From positions 2,232,001 through 2,296,000 of the forward strand of contig NZ_CP042331.1 in NCBI RefSeq assembly GCF_008253865.1: a DNA stretch of 64,000 bases. The letters run 5' to 3'. The notes under the pieces are model-generated. The model did not search any database. It saw nothing but the letters and a program-made list of their open reading frames with translations, and was not told the DNA's origin. Numbering within the stretch: position 1 is the stretch's first letter; each line of letters opens with the position of its first letter. This DNA comes from Bosea sp. F3-2 (GTDB lineage: Bacteria; Pseudomonadota; Alphaproteobacteria; Rhizobiales; Beijerinckiaceae). A program made the translations under genes and the position numbers. Below, one piece after another: positions 26,231 to 34,305 of the stretch.

Positions 26231-26587
26231 ATGATCAGGAAAGCAGTGGCTGCATCGCTCTTCGCAATCGTGCTTGCGGCCCCCGCCGTCGCACAGACCG
26301 CTCTGAGCACGTATGCAGACGACAAGGGTTACATCGATGTGCAGAAATTGACCTGCGCACAATTGGCAGGAACGTTTCAAGAAGACGCCGACATGCTGAC
26401 GACTTGGTATAGCGGCTGGTACAACGGCCTTGCGCGAAAGCACATGCTCAACGTCAAGCGCGGGAAAGAAGCGGAGCATGAGGTCATTCAATACTGCAAG
26501 GCCAATCAGAACAAGCGCGTGATCGAAGCCATCGCCGTCGTGTTCAAGGATATGCGCGCTGAGCGCGGCATCGAGATGAAGCCCTAA
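26231..26587 (+). CDS. HdeA-like periplasmic protein
   Basis: A 118-aa protein with a Sec signal peptide (KAVAASLFAIVLAAPAVAQ) and the HdeA pattern: LTCAQL, a helical middle with WYSGWYNGLARKH, and QYCKAN, giving the two cysteines that form the disulfide of this acid-stress chaperone family. AAGGTGA precedes the ATG at 26231, so the GTG at 26222 is not used. It lies 60 bp after the DUF1254 gene, perhaps co-transcribed, and is followed by a terminator. Confidence 0.8.
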   Translation: MIRKAVAASLFAIVLAAPAVAQTALSTYADDKGYIDVQKLTCAQLAGTFQEDADMLTTWYSGWYNGLARKHMLNVKRGKEAEHEVIQYCKANQNKRVIEAIAVVFKDMRAERGIEMKP

Positions 26588-26616
26588 TTCGAAGGCGCTG
26601 CCCTTCCACTGACGAT

Positions 26617-26644
26617 CCGGGCCGGATTTTCGGCCCGGCCTTTG
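26617..26644 (+). terminator. Rho-independent terminator after the HdeA-like gene
   Basis: An 8-bp GC stem (CCGGGCCG and CGGCCCGG) with a loop GATTTT, followed by CCTTT, about 30 bp after the stop codon. The T-run is short. Confidence 0.55.
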
Positions 26645-26670
26645 GTCTGAACTCAAAAGGGGCGATCACA

Positions 26671-26892
26671 ATGACATCACTTCGATTGGTTGGTTCGGTC
26701 GTTTTGGCGAGCGCCATTCTCTCCGGCTGTCAAACTTCGCAATCGAGGCGAGAACAACTCGCCGCAATCTGCGCAGACCCTGCCAACAGGCAACCCCAGA
26801 CGGCCTATTTTTCAGAATGCCAGACTCTTTACCCGTCCTCGGCCCGAACCCTGCAGAAGGACTATCAACTCGGCGCACCCACGGGCAATTAA
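26671..26892 (+). CDS. Small putative lipoprotein
   Basis: A 73-aa protein with a lipoprotein signal: basic N-terminus, VVLASAILSGC lipobox with C21 as the lipidated residue. Two more cysteines (AICADP and FSECQT) could form a disulfide. AAAGGGG precedes the ATG. A second entity in this exported-protein group; function unknown. The following 256 bp to the TAXI gene show nothing clear. Confidence 0.65.
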   Translation: MTSLRLVGSVVLASAILSGCQTSQSRREQLAAICADPANRQPQTAYFSECQTLYPSSARTLQKDYQLGAPTGN

Positions 26893-27148
26893 AGGCGACC
26901 GAATTGGCTCTCATCGTCAGGCTCTGCGGGCTTTCCATTCTTGTTGCGCTGGCCCTAGACGGCGTGAGGGCCGAGCCTGCGTTCTAAGCGAAAGAGAGGC
27001 GTTCGGATTCAAGAGACGCCGCCAAGGTTAGTGAGGCCTTCCCCTGCCCGGTACGGCAGACTTCACCTTTGCAGGACCGAACCCAAGAGGCCTCGTGTGC
27101 CAGTGGCACACCCTGCCTGATGCCTCGAAGCCAATGACGGGGAGCAGG

Positions 27149-28468
27149 ATGATGCGATTTGCCCTATGGGCGGGTGCCCTGCTCGTCATCGGCGCCGTGG
27201 CGGCAGCCATTCACTACGGGGCGCCCCACGCAACCTTGCGGGTGACGACGGGCGCCTTCGGCACGGATGCCCAGCGCCTTATCGGCGCGCTCATCACCGA
27301 GGTGGCCCAGGATCATCCCCGTGTGAAGCTTCAGCCGGTTCAGGTCGACGATCTGGCTGCCAGTTCGCGAGCAATCGAAAGCGGCACTGCCGATCTCGCC
27401 ATCATCCGCAGCGACGTCTCGCCGCCGACCAATGGCCAGACCATCGCGATCCTGCGCCGCGACGTCGTCGCCTTCGTGCTGCCGCCGAAATCGGCGATCG
27501 ACAGCATCGGCATGCTCTCCGGCAAGACGATCGCAATTCCGCAGGGACGTCTGCAGGACGTCAACGCCGCGCTGCTCGACCTCATCCTGAGCTACTACGA
27601 TGTCGCGCCCCGTGAGGTGAAGCGGGTCTTCCTGTCCCCCGACGAGATGGTGGCGGCGGTTCATCAACGGCATGTCGCCGCCATCCTTGCCGTCGGCCCG
27701 GTCGGGCCGGGAGAGGTGGTCGGCGCAGTGGCGGCCATGGCCAAGGGAACCGGGGGAACGCCGACGATCCTGGCTTTCTCCGATGCGGATGCCTTCAATC
27801 GGCGCTTTCCGGCCTTCGAGTCCTATGATGTGCCGGAAGGCGCCGTCAGGTCTCGCCCGGCAACGCCTGACGACACGGTGACCACGCTCGCCGTAACCTA
27901 CCGGCTCGTCGCGCCCGACTTGATGCTCGATCTTGTCGCTGGAGCGATCGGCCGGACCCTGTTCACGTCGAAAACTAAGCTGGTCGCGCTCACCCCGCTG
28001 GCAAGCCAGATCGAAGCGCCCGACCCCGACGCGAAGAATCCGATCCTGCCGATCCATCCAGGCGTCGCCAACTATCTCAGCAATGGCGAACAGAGCTTTT
28101 TCGATGAGCTCCACAGCTACTTCTATCTCGCGGCGGCGGCTATCAGCATCCTGGGCTCGGTTGCCACGATCGTTTTGGGGCGTGCGAAGACGGGGCGGAT
28201 GCGCCAGGAGCAGAAACGGATCGGGCAGTTGATCCAGATCGCCGATCAGGCGCAGAAAGCCGATACCGAGATGCTGGAAGCCCTGGACCGATCGCTCCAT
28301 CAACTGGTCGGCGATGCCCTCGCCTCCGCTGGCGGCTCGGGTGCCGATTCCTCAATGACCCTGGCGATCAACCACGCCCGCTATTCAGTGACGGCCCGTC
28401 GGGCCCTGCTCAGTTCCCAGGGAGCGCAGGGCACAGCGCTGTCTCCCACGTCTGTGGCGTTGAAATAG
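27149..28468 (+). CDS. TAXI-family solute-binding protein with C-terminal membrane segment
   Basis: Residues about 30-300 match the TAXI type of TRAP solute-binding protein (TLRVTTGAFGTDAQRL, then SGTADLAIIRSDV, LSGKTIAIPQG). It begins with a membrane anchor (ALWAGALLVIGAVAAAIHY) and has a second membrane helix near 330-350 (YLAAAAISILGSVATIVLG) followed by a helical tail, so it is longer than the usual secreted binding protein of about 320 residues. No TRAP permease genes are next to it. GGAGCAGG precedes the ATG; frames from 27095 or 27134 are alternatives. A membrane-tethered sensor role is possible. Confidence 0.78.
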   Translation: MMRFALWAGALLVIGAVAAAIHYGAPHATLRVTTGAFGTDAQRLIGALITEVAQDHPRVKLQPVQVDDLAASSRAIESGTADLAIIRSDVSPPTNGQTIAILRRDVVAFVLPPKSAIDSIGMLSGKTIAIPQGRLQDVNAALLDLILSYYDVAPREVKRVFLSPDEMVAAVHQRHVAAILAVGPVGPGEVVGAVAAMAKGTGGTPTILAFSDADAFNRRFPAFESYDVPEGAVRSRPATPDDTVTTLAVTYRLVAPDLMLDLVAGAIGRTLFTSKTKLVALTPLASQIEAPDPDAKNPILPIHPGVANYLSNGEQSFFDELHSYFYLAAAAISILGSVATIVLGRAKTGRMRQEQKRIGQLIQIADQAQKADTEMLEALDRSLHQLVGDALASAGGSGADSSMTLAINHARYSVTARRALLSSQGAQGTALSPTSVALK

Positions 28469-28611
28469 CGATGCCCCCAGGTCGCCTTCAATATCTCGGA
28501 CACGACGACTGACGGACGACTCGTATGTTCCGAGCGCCAACGTCGCCTTGCGAAAGCTGCCATGCTTGGACGGCGCCAAGAATAGCGAAGATGACGAACC
28601 TCGACCGTCAA
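28469..28611 (-). pseudogene. LysR regulator, N-terminal remnant with frameshift
   Basis: From the ATG at 28611 the frame reads MTVEVRHLRY, a typical LysR start; after a shift near 28575 it continues as HGSFRKATLALGTYESSVSRR and LGASLFQRHRRG in another frame, the LysR helix-turn-helix. It runs into the TAXI 3' region and stops making sense there. Nothing of the effector domain remains. Confidence 0.5.
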
Positions 28612-28641
28612 CGACCTCGGCCGGGATCGAACCGATGCCGA

Positions 28642-28890
28642 TCACGAGGTCATGAACGCGTCTTCCCGCATCGCCGCAACGAGATAGTCGATGACGGTTC
28701 TCACGCGAAGCGGCAGGTTACGCCGGGACGGATAGGTCAGATTGATCGGCAGACGGGCCGGCGGGAAATCTGGCATCAGATTGACCAGCCGATCGGCCTT
28801 TATGTCGGGAATGGCAAGGATATGCGAGAGAACCGCGATGCCCGCGCCGGCAAGCAGGGGCCAAAGGCCATTGCGACCATGTAAAGGCTA
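28642..28890 (-). pseudogene. LysR regulator, C-terminal remnant
   Basis: A leftward frame ending at the stop 28642 reads WPLLAGAGIAVLSHILAIPD, then DRLVNLMPDFPPARLPINL and VRTVIDYLVAAMRED, the last 80 residues of a LysR effector-binding domain. Because this C-terminus lies upstream of the N-terminal remnant at 28611, the two come from different LysR genes. Confidence 0.55.
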
Positions 28891-28994
28891 CCCACAGGTG
28901 CGCGTCATCGCAAATGGAGCAACTGCCTCTGAGGTCGTCCTCCATTCCGATCCCGAAGTCGATCAGCCCCTGGCGGCTTCGGCCGGCGGCCAGA

Positions 28995-29024
28995 TTTGCG
29001 GAAGCACTTCGCCTTCACTGCGGT
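28995..29024 (+). repeat. Degenerate repeat A, copy 2
   Basis: Begins TTGCGGAAGCACTTCGCC and matches the element at 22681-22710 at 26 of 30 bases. Confidence 0.55.
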
Positions 29025-29080
29025 AATCTCCATCCAAACAGCCTGGGCATCAAGGAGTTGCGCGATCTCGGGATCATGTT

Positions 29081-29106
29081 TGCGGCAAACTTCGGCTGCC
29101 CCTACA
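29081..29106 (+). repeat. Repeat B, third copy of the hairpin arm
   Basis: Begins TGCGGCAAACTTCG and matches the arm at 22781-22806 at 22 of 26 bases. It stands alone here, without the opposite arm. Confidence 0.5.
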
Positions 29107-29249
29107 AGATGCAGGGCACAGGCCTCATCGGCGGAACGTCGGCGCCCTCCGCGCATTTCGTGTTGGTGCTGCTCCATTTTCGCCGGCAGCGGACCGTCTC
29201 CGGGCCATGGACAGAACGGGTGTCACTTCAGAAACGGAAGGAAAACGCG

Positions 29250-29729
29250 ATGGCGATTGCCAAGAACACGATCTGCCTCTGGTACGACAAGGAGGCCGAG
29301 GCTGCGGCGCGCTTCTATGCCGAGACCTTTCCTGACAGCTCGGTCGACGCGGTCTTTCGTGCGCCCACCGACTTTCCCTCCGGCAAGGCCGGCGATGTGC
29401 TGACGGTCACCTTCACGGTCCTCGGCATTCCCTGCCTCGGGCTCAATGGCGGCCCCGCCTTCAAGCACAGCGAAGCCTTCTCGTTCCAAGTCGCCACCGA
29501 CGACCAGCGGGAGACCGACCACTACTGGAACGCCATCGTCGGCAATGGCGGCCAGGAGAGCGAATGCGGCTGGTGCAAGGACAAGTGGGGCATCTCCTGG
29601 CAGATCACGCCGCGCGTGCTGTCGGAGGCGCTGGCTGTCGGCGGCGAGGAAGCGAAGCGTGCCTTTACCGCGATGATGACCATGCGGAAGATCGACGTCG
29701 CGGCGATCGAGGCGGCACGGCGCGGCTGA
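29250..29729 (+). CDS. VOC family (PhnB-like) protein
   Basis: A 159-aa protein starting MAIAKNTICLWYDKEAEAAA, with FYAETFPDSSVD, FTVLGIPCLGLNGG, and WCKDKWGISWQITPR, the pattern of PhnB/3-demethylubiquinone-like VOC proteins. These fold as a bowl that often binds metal; most in this branch have no known reaction. GGAAGG lies 8 bases before the ATG. The frame stays open upstream to 28914 but that part is not coding-like. Confidence 0.85.
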   Translation: MAIAKNTICLWYDKEAEAAARFYAETFPDSSVDAVFRAPTDFPSGKAGDVLTVTFTVLGIPCLGLNGGPAFKHSEAFSFQVATDDQRETDHYWNAIVGNGGQESECGWCKDKWGISWQITPRVLSEALAVGGEEAKRAFTAMMTMRKIDVAAIEAARRG

Positions 29730-29791
29730 CGGCCCGGATTTGCCCGCCTGCGAGCAAGCTGGCGTGAGTGGAACGCCTGCTCCAGCGGCCG

Positions 29792-30787
29792 TCAGGCCGC
29801 TGCGGCGGCCTCGTAACGGGAAACATGCGCCACGGCGGCACGCAGATCGTCCAGCGTCGCATCCGCTCCGACGCAGCGCTCGGCAAGATGGCGGCGGAAG
29901 AGGCGCGCCCCGGGCCGGCCCGGGAACAGTCCGACGAGGTGGCGCGTGAAGGCATGCAGCCGCCCGCCCCGCTCCAGATGTGCGGCGATATGCGGCTCCA
30001 GCGCTTCCAGCATGGCGAAGGCATCCGGCACCGGCGCATCCGTGCCGAAGAGCAGCGGATCGACCTGCAGCAGGATCTCCGGGTTCTGATAGGCCTCGCG
30101 GCCGATCATCACGCCGTCGAGCTTCTCCAGATGCCGCAGCCATTCGGATGGCGCCTTGATGCCTCCATTGATGGCAATCGGCAGGTCGGGATTGGCCGCC
30201 TTCAGGCGATAGGCACGCTCATAGTCGAGCGGCGGGATCTCGCGGTTCTCCTTGGGCGAGAGCCCCTGCAACCAGGCCTTGCGGGCATGGACGATCAGCG
30301 CATCGACGCCCGCGGCACGCAGGGAAACGGTGAGCGCATCGAGCGCAGCTTCCGGATCCTGATCATCGACGCCGATACGGCACTTCACCGTGACGGGGAT
30401 GGAAACCGCCGCCTTCATCGCCGCGACGCATTCGCCAACCAGCGCCGGCTCGCGCATCAGGCAGGCGCCGAAGGCTCCGCCCTGCACCCGGTCCGAGGGG
30501 CAGCCGCAGTTCAGGTTGATCTCGTCATAGCCGAAATCGGCGCCGATCTTAGCGGCCTCGGCCAAAAGCTTCGGATCATTGCCCCCGAGCTGAAGCGCGA
30601 CCCGATGCTCCATCGCGTCGAAGCCGATCAGGCGTTGGCGGTCACCACGGATCACCGCCTGCGCGGTCACCATCTCGGTATAGAGCAGCGCATGGCGCGT
30701 CATCAGGCGATGGACCACCCGGCAAGCGGAATCGGTCCAGTCCATCATCGGCGCCACGGATAATCTAAATGATTGATATTGCTGCAT
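29792..30787 (-). CDS. dusA: tRNA-dihydrouridine(20/20a) synthase DusA
   Basis: An FMN enzyme that reduces uridine to dihydrouridine in the tRNA D-loop. Motifs: RLSVAPMMDWTD at the start, then TEMVTAQAV, LNCGCPSDRVQGGAFGACL with the catalytic cysteine, GVDALIVHARKA, and INGGI before the phosphate site GREAYQNP. The length, 331 aa, is normal. The 5' end of dusA is a known integration site for phages and other elements, and a tyrosine integrase remnant begins 111 bp upstream, transcribed away from it. Confidence 0.93.
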   Translation of the reverse strand: MQQYQSFRLSVAPMMDWTDSACRVVHRLMTRHALLYTEMVTAQAVIRGDRQRLIGFDAMEHRVALQLGGNDPKLLAEAAKIGADFGYDEINLNCGCPSDRVQGGAFGACLMREPALVGECVAAMKAAVSIPVTVKCRIGVDDQDPEAALDALTVSLRAAGVDALIVHARKAWLQGLSPKENREIPPLDYERAYRLKAANPDLPIAINGGIKAPSEWLRHLEKLDGVMIGREAYQNPEILLQVDPLLFGTDAPVPDAFAMLEALEPHIAAHLERGGRLHAFTRHLVGLFPGRPGARLFRRHLAERCVGADATLDDLRAAVAHVSRYEAAAAA

Positions 30788-30898
30788 TTTTCTAGTAGTT
30801 TCAGATCGTTAGGTCGCGTCGTGTGCACTCGATTTTGCCACGACACGCCCCATTTTCCGGTTTTTCGATGCGTCAGTGCACACGGAGCGCACACGAAA

Positions 30899-31485
30899 TT
30901 GGCCACCTTCACTAAACTAAAATCCGGCTCTTGGAGAGCCCAGATCCGTCGCAAGGGGCAATACTCAACGAGACGTTTCTCCGCCACAAGGATGCGCGCA
31001 TGCTTCTCATTCGTGACCGCAAGGACCCTCGTAACAAGGACGGCAACAATCAGCGCATCCCTCTGCTCGACGTATCGGGCTATGACGCGTGCAAGATCAT
31101 CGAAGAGCAAGGGCGCTTCTCGAACGCGCGAGAAGGCCGCATCTTCCCCTATAACAGCCGCTCGGTTGGCACCGCGTTTCGCCGTCAGTGCGAAGACCTC
31201 AAGATCGAGGACCTGCATTTCCACGATCTTCGCCACGAAGGCACCAGCCGATTGTTCCAAGCAGGCTTCACGATCGAGCAGGTTGCCCTTGTGACCGGGC
31301 ACAAGGATTGGAAGATGCTGCGGCGATATACGCACCTCAAGCCGGAGGCGCTCCACACGATCCGAGCAACCAAGGCAGCCTGGCACACATCAACGGTCCA
31401 ACAGCCAAGCGCTCCCTCTGCCGATCCCGAGATCACCACCGCTTCGCTATTTAAGCGAGCTTGCCTTAGCACAACCGTTAATTAA
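30899..31485 (+). pseudogene. Tyrosine recombinase (integrase), broken
   Basis: The N-terminal arm-binding start is present (LATFTKLKSGSWRAQIRRKG) but a one-base shift near 30960 moves the next piece (NETFLRHKDARM) to another frame. That is joined directly to the catalytic domain (LLIRDRKDPRNKDGNNQRI), so roughly the middle 200 residues are missing. The C-terminal part keeps HDLRHEGTSRLF, VTGHKDWKMLRRYTHL with the R, H and tyrosine of the active site. It lies next to the 5' end of dusA, as dusA-specific integrases do, and marks an old integration. Confidence 0.75.
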
Positions 31486-31532
31486 TCCGATGGCCAATTG
31501 TTTAAATAGCGTCAGCCATCCATAGTGCCCGT

Positions 31533-32717
31533 ATGGCTCACGTTCACACCATCGAGTCGCGCCTTGGCCGCTTTGTGGAAACGCCGGTTGGCGGCGAGAT
31601 CGTCCGCGCCTTCATGCCGCCCGCGCTGCCGCCGCAGCCGCCGATCGATATCCTCTCCCTCTTGCCGCACCTCAGCCTCGCGGAGCGGGCGCTCGGCCGG
31701 CTCGACGGCATAACCACGCTCCTGCCGCGGCAGGAGCTCTTCCTCTATATGTATGTGCGCAAGGAAGCGGTGCTCTCCTCTCAGATCGAGGGCACGCAGT
31801 CGACCCTGACCGACCTCCTCCGGTTCGAGACGGAAGCTCAGGCCGGTCAGCCAATCGACGACATCCGTGAGGTCTCGAACTACGTCGACGCGATGATGTT
31901 CGGCCTGGAGCGGCTGAAGGAGTTGCCGCTCTCGCTCCAGCTCATCCGCGAGATGCATGGCCGCCTCCTTCAGAGCGGCCGCGGCGGCACGAAGAGCCCA
32001 GGCGAGTTCCGGCGCTCGCAGAACTGGATCGGAGGCACCCGCCCCGGCAACGCGCTGTTCGTTCCGCCTCCCGTGATGGAGCTCGACACCTGCCTTGCCG
32101 CGTTCGAAGCCTTCATGCACGAGGACAAGTCGCGGCTGCCAGCGCTGATCAAGGCCGGGTTTCTGCACGTGCAGTTCGAGACAATTCACCCATTCCTCGA
32201 CGGCAATGGCCGCATCGGCCGCCTGCTGGTGACGCTCTATCTGTGCGTCCATGGCGTGCTGCGAAGGCCACTGCTCTACCTCAGCCTCTATCTGAAGACA
32301 CACCGGGCCGACTACTATCGCCTCCTGCAGGAGGTGCGCGAGCGTGGAGCCTGGGAGGCCTGGCTCGAGTTCTTCCTGAAGGGCATCGCGGATACGGCGA
32401 ACCAGGCTTTTGACGCCGCGACGCGCATTGTCGACCTGTTCAGGGCAGATCGCGAGCGCATCACCGCGGAGAGCGACCGCGCCGGCTCGGCCTTGCGCAT
32501 CCATGAGCTTCTGCAGCAGCATCCGTTCCTCACCGCAGGGCAACTCGTCACGCAGACGGGTCTCAGCATGCCGACCGTCAACGCCGCCCTCGCCGATCTC
32601 GAGCGGCTCGGCATCGTCAAAGAGGTGACCGGGCGCAAGCGCGGCCGCGTGTTCGGCTACCGCCGCTATCTTGCCATTCTGAGTGAAGGCACCGATCCGC
32701 TGCCTGTGGCCGCATGA
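31533..32717 (+). CDS. Fic family AMP-transferase-like protein with N-terminal inhibitory helix
   Basis: A 394-aa protein. The Fic motif is HPFLDGNGRIGR (219-230), intact, so AMP transfer to a target hydroxyl is expected. Residues 82-87 (SSQIEG) match the S/TxxxE(G/N) inhibitory helix inside the same chain. A flap region (NWIGGTRPGNALFVPPP) precedes the motif. The C-terminal 80 residues look like a winged helix-turn-helix (FLTAGQLVTQTGLSMPTVN), as in the Fic/DUF4172-type proteins. It stands alone after the integrase remnant and was probably carried in. Confidence 0.85.
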   Translation: MAHVHTIESRLGRFVETPVGGEIVRAFMPPALPPQPPIDILSLLPHLSLAERALGRLDGITTLLPRQELFLYMYVRKEAVLSSQIEGTQSTLTDLLRFETEAQAGQPIDDIREVSNYVDAMMFGLERLKELPLSLQLIREMHGRLLQSGRGGTKSPGEFRRSQNWIGGTRPGNALFVPPPVMELDTCLAAFEAFMHEDKSRLPALIKAGFLHVQFETIHPFLDGNGRIGRLLVTLYLCVHGVLRRPLLYLSLYLKTHRADYYRLLQEVRERGAWEAWLEFFLKGIADTANQAFDAATRIVDLFRADRERITAESDRAGSALRIHELLQQHPFLTAGQLVTQTGLSMPTVNAALADLERLGIVKEVTGRKRGRVFGYRRYLAILSEGTDPLPVAA

Positions 32718-33097
32718 CTGGGCTCGGAGAGGGTAGAGTCCGCTTCGTGGATGGTAGCGGAGTTCGGGTTAATTGGAGAGCGTCCGCACATTGAGGGTCA
32801 CAGACGTAAGGCCGATTCTGGCCCGTTGCTGACATTAGCAATGTCCGCTCTTCGGCAGTTCATCCTGCCGGAGGCGGCGGCCGTGATTGGCCCTTGGCAA
32901 CTTCCGCCTGGAAGCGGTTCAAAAATTCGCGCTGTCCGCTTGTTTCTCGCTGCCGCGGCCGAGCGGTCCGGCGCGCTCGCGGCGCCGGGCACTCCATCGC
33001 TAAATCGTCCACAACGCGGCTGCTCGTGGCGAAAGAGAACCAGGCCCACTTCAGCACCGCCCCGCAACCCAAGCCCATCACCCTTCCGCCTGCCGCA
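32718..33097. other. Intergenic region with rhizobial-type repeat fragment
   Basis: 380 bp without a credible gene. It contains AATGTCCGCT (32840-32849), the reverse complement of AGCGGACATT found near 22.9 kb, next to TGACATTAGC, so a small palindrome is formed. Spurious translations resemble those of repeated intergenic elements common in rhizobial genomes. Confidence 0.35.
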
Positions 33098-34300
33098 TCA
33101 GGCATAGGCGGTGGAACCGTCCGGGCGGCGCGGGACCTTGCGCTCCCAGTGGATGTAGTCCTCCCTGGCCAGGACATCCATGTCCATTTCGACGCCCCAG
33201 CCGGAGCGGTCGGGCCGCAATTCGAGATAGCCGTCCTTCGGTAGATAGGGGTCCTTGACGTACCAGGCTCCCTGCGAGCGATCGGGCTGGACATTGGCAT
33301 CGCCCCTGCCGTCGCCGAAGGCGTAGTTGGGGCCATGCGGGAGCCGGTACTCGAGAATCCGGAAGTTGGGCTGCGCCGCCGAGAAATGCAGGTTCACCGC
33401 GGTGGCCAACGGTCCCATCGGGTTATGGGGGGCGATGGTCACGTAGTGCGCTTCGGCGATGGCCGCGATCTTGCGCATCTCCAGCAGCCCGCCTACGACA
33501 CAGATATCGGGCTGGATGATGTCACAGCCCTTGACCGAGAGCAGCCGCAGGAACTCGAACCGGCTGTAAAGGGATTCACCCGTCGCGAGCGTGCAGCTCA
33601 GCCCGCGCTTCAGCTCGCCCCAGGCCTCGAAGTTCTCGGGCCGGAGCGGCTCCTCGAAGAAGAGCGGATCATAGGGAGCCAGCGCGTTGCCGAGCTGTAT
33701 CGCCTGCCCGACCTCGAAGATCTTGGCGTGAGCGTCGAAGGCGATCTCGTAGTCCGAGCGCACCGTCTCGCGGAGCGTGCGGAAATACTCGGCGCTGGTG
33801 CGCACGACCTCGCCCCAGCGATTCGCATGCATGTCGATCCGATAGGGGCTGAGCTTGAACGCCGTCAGCCCCCATTCCTCGTTCAGGGCGTTGAGCTGGT
33901 CGCGCGCGATCGCCGGGTCCGGCGCAGTGTAGACGCCGGCATAGACGCGCACCCGGTCGCGAACATTGCCGCCGAGCAGCATATAGACGGGAACGCCGAG
34001 CGCCTTGGCCGAGATGTCCCAAAGGCAGTGGTCGATTGCCGAGATCGCCGCCAGCCCGAGCGCTCCAGGCGGGAAGCGGCTCTGCTGCAGCAGATAGAGG
34101 ATCAGGTATTCGATCCGTCGCGGATCTTGCCCACGGATGAACTCGAACAGGTAGTCGAGCAGCGGCAGCAACGCCTTGTCCGGGCCGTGATTGTAGCACT
34201 CGCCCCAGCCGGTCAGTCCGTCATCGGTATCGATCGCGACGACCACGCGGGGGCGGTCCTTGTCGCGTGACATATAGGCCCGCAGGCGTTCGATCTTCAT
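33098..34300 (-). CDS. MR/MLE-family sugar-acid dehydratase-like enzyme
   Basis: An enolase-superfamily protein of 400 aa. It has TDDGLTGWGE in the capping domain, FKLSPY with a likely catalytic lysine, metal ligands D in DAHAKI, E in FFEEPL and E in ATGESL, and APHNPMGPL with a catalytic histidine, as in galactonate dehydratase-like members. The expected reaction is dehydration of a sugar acid; the substrate cannot be read from sequence. The ATG at 34300 is chosen because the frame above it runs into the neighbour; the next gene ends 5 bp upstream, so the two are one transcript. Last gene of the leftward transporter operon. Confidence 0.85.
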   Translation of the reverse strand: MKIERLRAYMSRDKDRPRVVVAIDTDDGLTGWGECYNHGPDKALLPLLDYLFEFIRGQDPRRIEYLILYLLQQSRFPPGALGLAAISAIDHCLWDISAKALGVPVYMLLGGNVRDRVRVYAGVYTAPDPAIARDQLNALNEEWGLTAFKLSPYRIDMHANRWGEVVRTSAEYFRTLRETVRSDYEIAFDAHAKIFEVGQAIQLGNALAPYDPLFFEEPLRPENFEAWGELKRGLSCTLATGESLYSRFEFLRLLSVKGCDIIQPDICVVGGLLEMRKIAAIAEAHYVTIAPHNPMGPLATAVNLHFSAAQPNFRILEYRLPHGPNYAFGDGRGDANVQPDRSQGAWYVKDPYLPKDGYLELRPDRSGWGVEMDMDVLAREDYIHWERKVPRRPDGSTAYA

Positions 34301-34305
34301 GGGCT

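Larger units (their letters stand above)
28891..29249. other. Intergenic region with repeats A and B
   Basis: A reading frame runs through from 28914 into the VOC gene, but its first 112 codons do not resemble protein. The region holds second copies of repeat A (28995-29024) and repeat B (29081-29106), in the same order and orientation as near 22.7 kb. Confidence 0.4.

Noticed and set aside
28914..29249. Long N-terminal extension of the VOC protein
   Set aside because: The first 112 codons lie over repeats A and B and do not look like protein; a good ribosome binding site stands before the ATG at 29250.
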